A DNA stretch of 64,000 nt from Dyadobacter chenwenxiniae (GTDB lineage: Bacteria; Bacteroidota; Bacteroidia; Cytophagales; Spirosomataceae): the NCBI RefSeq assembly GCF_022869785.1, contig NZ_CP094997.1:6267001-6331000 (forward strand), read 5' to 3'. The notes beneath the pieces were generated by a model. The model was not told where the DNA came from and searched no databases. It saw only the letters and a program-made list of their open reading frames with translations. The position numbers and the translations under genes were made by a program. The stretch's first letter is position 1; every line of letters starts with the position of its first letter. Of the stretch, positions 60,642-64,000 are shown one piece after another.

Positions 60642-63593
60642 ATGAGCCGCGTATCAATTCTTCAATTCAATGACCTCCGTTCCCGGTTTGAAGGGGAGCT
60701 TTATTTTGATAATTCAACATTGCATGCGGCCCAAAAGTCCATCTATGCGACGGACGCTTCTGTTTACCAGGAAATGCCTTTGGCTGTGGCTTTACCACGA
60801 ACGGTGCAAGATATTCGCAACCTGATTGAATTTGCAGCGAAAAATAAAGTAACGCTCATTCCCCGCGCAGCTGGCACGTCGCTGGCAGGACAGGTTGTCG
60901 GAAGCGGGATAGTCGTCGATATTTCAAAACATTTTGGGAAAATAATCGAAGTAAATGCGGCGGAAAAGTGGGTGCGCGTGCAGCCAGGTGTGATCCGCGA
61001 TGATCTGAACAAGCATTTAGCACAATATGGCCTACTTTTTGGGCCCGAAACTTCCACGGCGAGCCGCGCAATGATTGGTGGGATGATCGGAAATAATTCC
61101 TGCGGACTGCATTCGATCACCTGGGGAGCAACCAGGGACCATTTGCTGGAAGTGAAAGCGTTACTGTCGGATGGATCGGAAACGACATTTAATAACCAGT
61201 CGGTTTCCGATTTTACCAACATTATCGCAGGCAAAAAGGCAAAAAGCAAGCGAGAACAGGCTATACTGGCAGGCATGATGGGATTGGTTTCCAATCCTGT
61301 TGATCAGGAATTGATCAGAAAGCAATTTGCCAAACCCACGGTGACGCGCAGAAATTCGGGTTATGCGCTGGACGCGTTGGTCAGGGGTTTTGAAAAGAAT
61401 GAAATCAATCTCTGTAACCTGATTGCAGGCTCGGAAGGAACATTATGCTTCGTTACAGAGGCAAAACTGGCATTGGTGGATGCGCCTCCCGCCTCGGTCG
61501 GCGTGGTTTGCGTTCATGCCGACTCGCTCGCCGAATCGTTGCATGCGAACCGCGTTGCTATGCAGTTTAATCCAAAAGCTTCCGAGCTTGTGGATCGCTA
61601 TATCATGGATTTTACCAAAAATCACACCGTCTATTCGCAAAACAGGTTCTTCATGCAAGGTGATCCTGCGGCTATGTTACTGGTGGAGTTTTGGGGAAAT
61701 AACAATGCAGAAGTGGAAGTGCAAGCCACACAACTTATTGTAGCACTCAAAGCCGAAAACCTCGGTTATGCCTATCCGCTTTTATTCGGCGAGGATGCAA
61801 ATAAGGCTTGGGACATCAGAAAGGCGGGCTTGGGTTTGATAAGAAACCTGCCGGGCGATACGCAGCCGGTTAACTTGATCGAAGATTGCGCCGTTGCAGT
61901 GGAAGATTTACCGGAATACATTGCTGAATTGGAAATTCTCTTGAAAAACCACGGCTTGCATGCTTCGTATTATGCACACGCCGGTGCTGGCGAATTGCAT
62001 GTGGAACCCATGATTAATCTCAAAACTGAATCGGGAAAACAGCTTTTTCGACAGGTTTTGGCTAATACGGCGACATTGGTAAAAAAATACAAAGGCTCAC
62101 TTTCGGGAGAGCATGGCGACGGGCGGTTAAGGGGCGAGTTCATCCCTTATATGATGGGCAGCGAAGTGTATGAAATGTTCCGGCAGGTGAAACGCATCTG
62201 GGATCCCGAAGGAATTTTCAATGCCAATAAAATCGTAGATACGCCGCCGATGAACGAGTTCCTGCGCTATGAGCAGGATAAGCCGCAGCCCGAAATCAAG
62301 ACGATTTTTGATTTTTCCAAGCAGGAAGGGATGCTTCGTTTGGCTGAAAAATGCAGTGGATCAGGCGATTGCCGCAAAACGGAACTCACCGGCGGCACCA
62401 TGTGCCCGAGTTACATGGCAACCCGGCGGGAGCGTGATACGACACGCGCACGTGCCAACATTCTGAGACAATATCTGACACCAGGTAATAAAAAAGAACA
62501 GATCGCGGTGACGCAAGACATGGTAAAAGAAGTGCTGGATCTTTGTCTTTCGTGCAAAGGCTGCAAGTCTGAATGTCCTTCGAGTGTGGACGTGGGTAAG
62601 ATGAAGGCAGAATTTACGCAGCACTATTATGAAACGCACGGCATCCCCATGCGAAGCAAGCTGATCGCCAATTTTTCCAAACAAATGAAGTTGGCCTCAA
62701 TCGCGCCGTGGGCATTCAACAGCGTATTTGGAACGCCGTCCCTCCGGAGAATTGCCAATAAAATGGTTGGTTTTCACCCGGAGCGTTCCATGCCGCATTT
62801 GCATGCAGAGACATTGGAAAAATGGTGGAAAAAAAGACCGGGGTCTAATCAGGGCAATGTCCGGAAGGTTTATTTGTTCTGTGATGAATTTACAAATTAT
62901 AACGATGTAGAAGTTGGGAAAAAGGCCGTTGAGTTGCTGGAAGCAATTGGTTATGAAGTGATTATTCCAAAACATGATGAATCAGGTCGTTCTTATCTTT
63001 CCAAAGGCTTTGTAAAAGAAGCGCAGCAACTGGCCATTAAAAATGTAGCGCAGCTGAAAGATCTGATCACTTATGATACACCCTTGATTGGCATCGAGCC
63101 ATCCGCAATCCTTTCATTCCGAGACGAATACATTGATCTCGTTCCCGCCGAGCAGCGAGAAGATGCCGTGAAGATCTCGGAAAATGCATTGCTTTTTGAG
63201 GAATTCATCGCACGCGAAATCGACGCAAAACGGATTAACAAGAATGTTTTTACACAAAAAAAGCAACTGATCAAGTTGCACGGGCACTGTCATCAAAAAG
63301 CATTGTCTACATTATCTGCTTCTAAAAAAGCATTGTCGCTTCCTGAAAATTATCAGGTTCAGCTGATTCCTTCGGGTTGCTGTGGCATGGCTGGCTCCTT
63401 TGGTTATGAAGAAGAACATTACGCCGTTTCTATGCAAATCGGAGAGCTTGTGCTGTTTCCAACTGTCCGCCAGCAACCGGATGAAGTGTTGGTGGCCGCT
63501 GCCGGGACCAGTTGCCGTCATCAAATAAAAGACGGAACAGGACGTCGTTCACAACATCCTGCCGAAATTTTATGGGACGCGCTCGTCAGATAG
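60642..63593 (+). CDS. FAD-binding and Fe-S-binding 2-hydroxyacid dehydrogenase (GlcD/GlcF-like fusion; D-lactate/glycolate type)
   Basis: A membrane-associated respiratory-type dehydrogenase of 983 residues that fuses three parts. An FAD_binding_4 domain (~25-270: LPRTVQDIRNLIEFAAKNKVTLIPRAAGTSLAGQVVGSGIVVD, MIGGMIGNNSCGLHSITWG) is followed by a C-terminal FAD-oxidase cap (~300-540, with SGEHGDGRLRGEF). Then comes a ferredoxin-like region with CSGSGDCRK, MCPSYMATRRERDTTRARA and CLSCKGCKSECPS (~565-660), and a C-terminal CCG-type domain (LHGHCHQKA, PSGCCGMAGSFGYEEEHY). Glycolate, D-lactate or D-2-hydroxyglutarate could be the substrate; electrons probably go to quinone via the Fe-S part. Confidence 0.92.
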   Translation: MSRVSILQFNDLRSRFEGELYFDNSTLHAAQKSIYATDASVYQEMPLAVALPRTVQDIRNLIEFAAKNKVTLIPRAAGTSLAGQVVGSGIVVDISKHFGKIIEVNAAEKWVRVQPGVIRDDLNKHLAQYGLLFGPETSTASRAMIGGMIGNNSCGLHSITWGATRDHLLEVKALLSDGSETTFNNQSVSDFTNIIAGKKAKSKREQAILAGMMGLVSNPVDQELIRKQFAKPTVTRRNSGYALDALVRGFEKNEINLCNLIAGSEGTLCFVTEAKLALVDAPPASVGVVCVHADSLAESLHANRVAMQFNPKASELVDRYIMDFTKNHTVYSQNRFFMQGDPAAMLLVEFWGNNNAEVEVQATQLIVALKAENLGYAYPLLFGEDANKAWDIRKAGLGLIRNLPGDTQPVNLIEDCAVAVEDLPEYIAELEILLKNHGLHASYYAHAGAGELHVEPMINLKTESGKQLFRQVLANTATLVKKYKGSLSGEHGDGRLRGEFIPYMMGSEVYEMFRQVKRIWDPEGIFNANKIVDTPPMNEFLRYEQDKPQPEIKTIFDFSKQEGMLRLAEKCSGSGDCRKTELTGGTMCPSYMATRRERDTTRARANILRQYLTPGNKKEQIAVTQDMVKEVLDLCLSCKGCKSECPSSVDVGKMKAEFTQHYYETHGIPMRSKLIANFSKQMKLASIAPWAFNSVFGTPSLRRIANKMVGFHPERSMPHLHAETLEKWWKKRPGSNQGNVRKVYLFCDEFTNYNDVEVGKKAVELLEAIGYEVIIPKHDESGRSYLSKGFVKEAQQLAIKNVAQLKDLITYDTPLIGIEPSAILSFRDEYIDLVPAEQREDAVKISENALLFEEFIAREIDAKRINKNVFTQKKQLIKLHGHCHQKALSTLSASKKALSLPENYQVQLIPSGCCGMAGSFGYEEEHYAVSMQIGELVLFPTVRQQPDEVLVAAAGTSCRHQIKDGTGRRSQHPAEILWDALVR

Positions 63594-63598
63594 CGTTA

Positions 63599-63844
63599 CT
63601 ATTCGGTTTTGCGCACATTTTCCATAATGGTGTCCGATGCAACACTGTCAGCAGCTGCTGCTCCGGCTGCCCCTGTTTCCTGTGATGAAGGGGTTTCTGA
63701 TTCTTTAAAATTCTCGTTGTGGTTAAAAAATCCACCCCAAAAAGCGATTGCCATCAACACAATTCCCACTCCTAATACCCATTTCCAGACATTTTTCGTA
63801 TTCTTGGTTGCTCTGGCTTGGTCGTCAGTTTCTCGGCTGTCCAT
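63599..63844 (-). CDS. Small single-pass membrane protein, function unknown
   Basis: An 81-residue protein: a charged N-terminal region (MDSRETDDQARATKNTKN), one membrane helix (~19-40, WKWVLGVGIVLMAIAFWGGFF) and an acidic/alanine-rich tail. It converges with the dehydrogenase gene with a 5-base gap. No family recognised; the compact single open frame and helix support coding. Confidence 0.6.
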   Translation of the reverse strand: MDSRETDDQARATKNTKNVWKWVLGVGIVLMAIAFWGGFFNHNENFKESETPSSQETGAAGAAAADSVASDTIMENVRKTE

Positions 63845-64000
63845 TGGTTCAATGATTTAGTTTGCACTGGCAATTACCAAAGTTGTACCAAAGCGTTAAA
63901 AAGCGATTTGAAGGGTTTTATATAACATTGTGTTGATAAAATTTCCCCAATCAAAGTCATTTGTAAAAAATGTAATAAAACAGGTATGTTTGATGTTAAC

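Noticed and set aside
1..64000. rRNA or tRNA genes
   Set aside because: No rRNA-like stretch or tRNA T-loop/acceptor pattern was noticed on reading; a covariance-model scan could not be run.

Overview
The window is chromosomal DNA of a Gram-negative member of the Bacteroidota, most likely an aerobic Cytophagales bacterium of the Dyadobacter/Spirosoma type. This is inferred from gene content and gene style, not from a marker gene. Supporting signs are the lipidated TamL partner of TamB, DUF4142/DUF4136/YceI/LolA/fasciclin envelope proteins, a bacteriophytochrome with heme oxygenase, FGE-type sulfatase maturation, TonB-dependent outer-membrane proteins, Bacteroidota-type promoters (TTG-N19-20-TAnnTTTG) and the near absence of Shine-Dalgarno sequences. 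No rRNA, tRNA, integrase, transposase or phage gene was seen.

Layout. 1-10.6 kb: the 3' end of an RND efflux pump, then housekeeping genes (fatty-acid desaturase, metK, lipA, Kdo transferase waaA, a ROK regulator, rsgA, methylmalonyl-CoA epimerase). 10.6-21.5 kb (minus strand): tamL-tamB with a LolA-like exported protein upstream, and an isolated TonB-dependent receptor. 21.7-22.6 kb: a RelE/ParE-type toxin-antitoxin module with a third small gene and a possible decayed fourth. 22.7-27 kb: pyrD, ftsK, lolA. 27-32.8 kb (minus): DUF2383 protein, LpxR-like lipid A deacylase, topoisomerase IB, bacteriophytochrome kinase and heme oxygenase. 33-41.3 kb: envelope proteins plus a sulfatase / FAD oxidoreductase / FGE / hydrolase operon and a GH130-like secreted protein.

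41.5-57 kb is the accessory heart of the window: a same-strand run of sugar-oxidation and isomerisation genes. It holds a DUF1080 3-keto-glycoside hydrolase/lyase-like protein, three xylose-isomerase-like TIM barrels, a ThuA protein, a DUF4432 epimerase-like protein, a PMI-like cupin, a cytoplasmic Gfo/Idh/MocA dehydrogenase, a complete ribose-type ABC importer and a Tat-exported Gfo/Idh/MocA protein. I read it as a pathway that oxidises glycosides (probably at C3), cleaves them, imports the product and isomerises it. No SusCD pair is present. Several gaps in this cluster carry palindromic repeats of different families, and some end only a few bases before a start codon.

57-64 kb: DUF4136 lipoprotein, a HigBA toxin-antitoxin pair with an operator over its promoter, a nested REP-like inverted repeat, a thioredoxin-fold protein without its CxxC, a FAD/Fe-S fused 2-hydroxyacid dehydrogenase and a small membrane protein.

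The least understood items are the DUF6934-like gene coupled to a 51-codon gene at 54.9-55.5 kb, the palindrome families, and the sugar-oxidation cluster with its unknown substrate.
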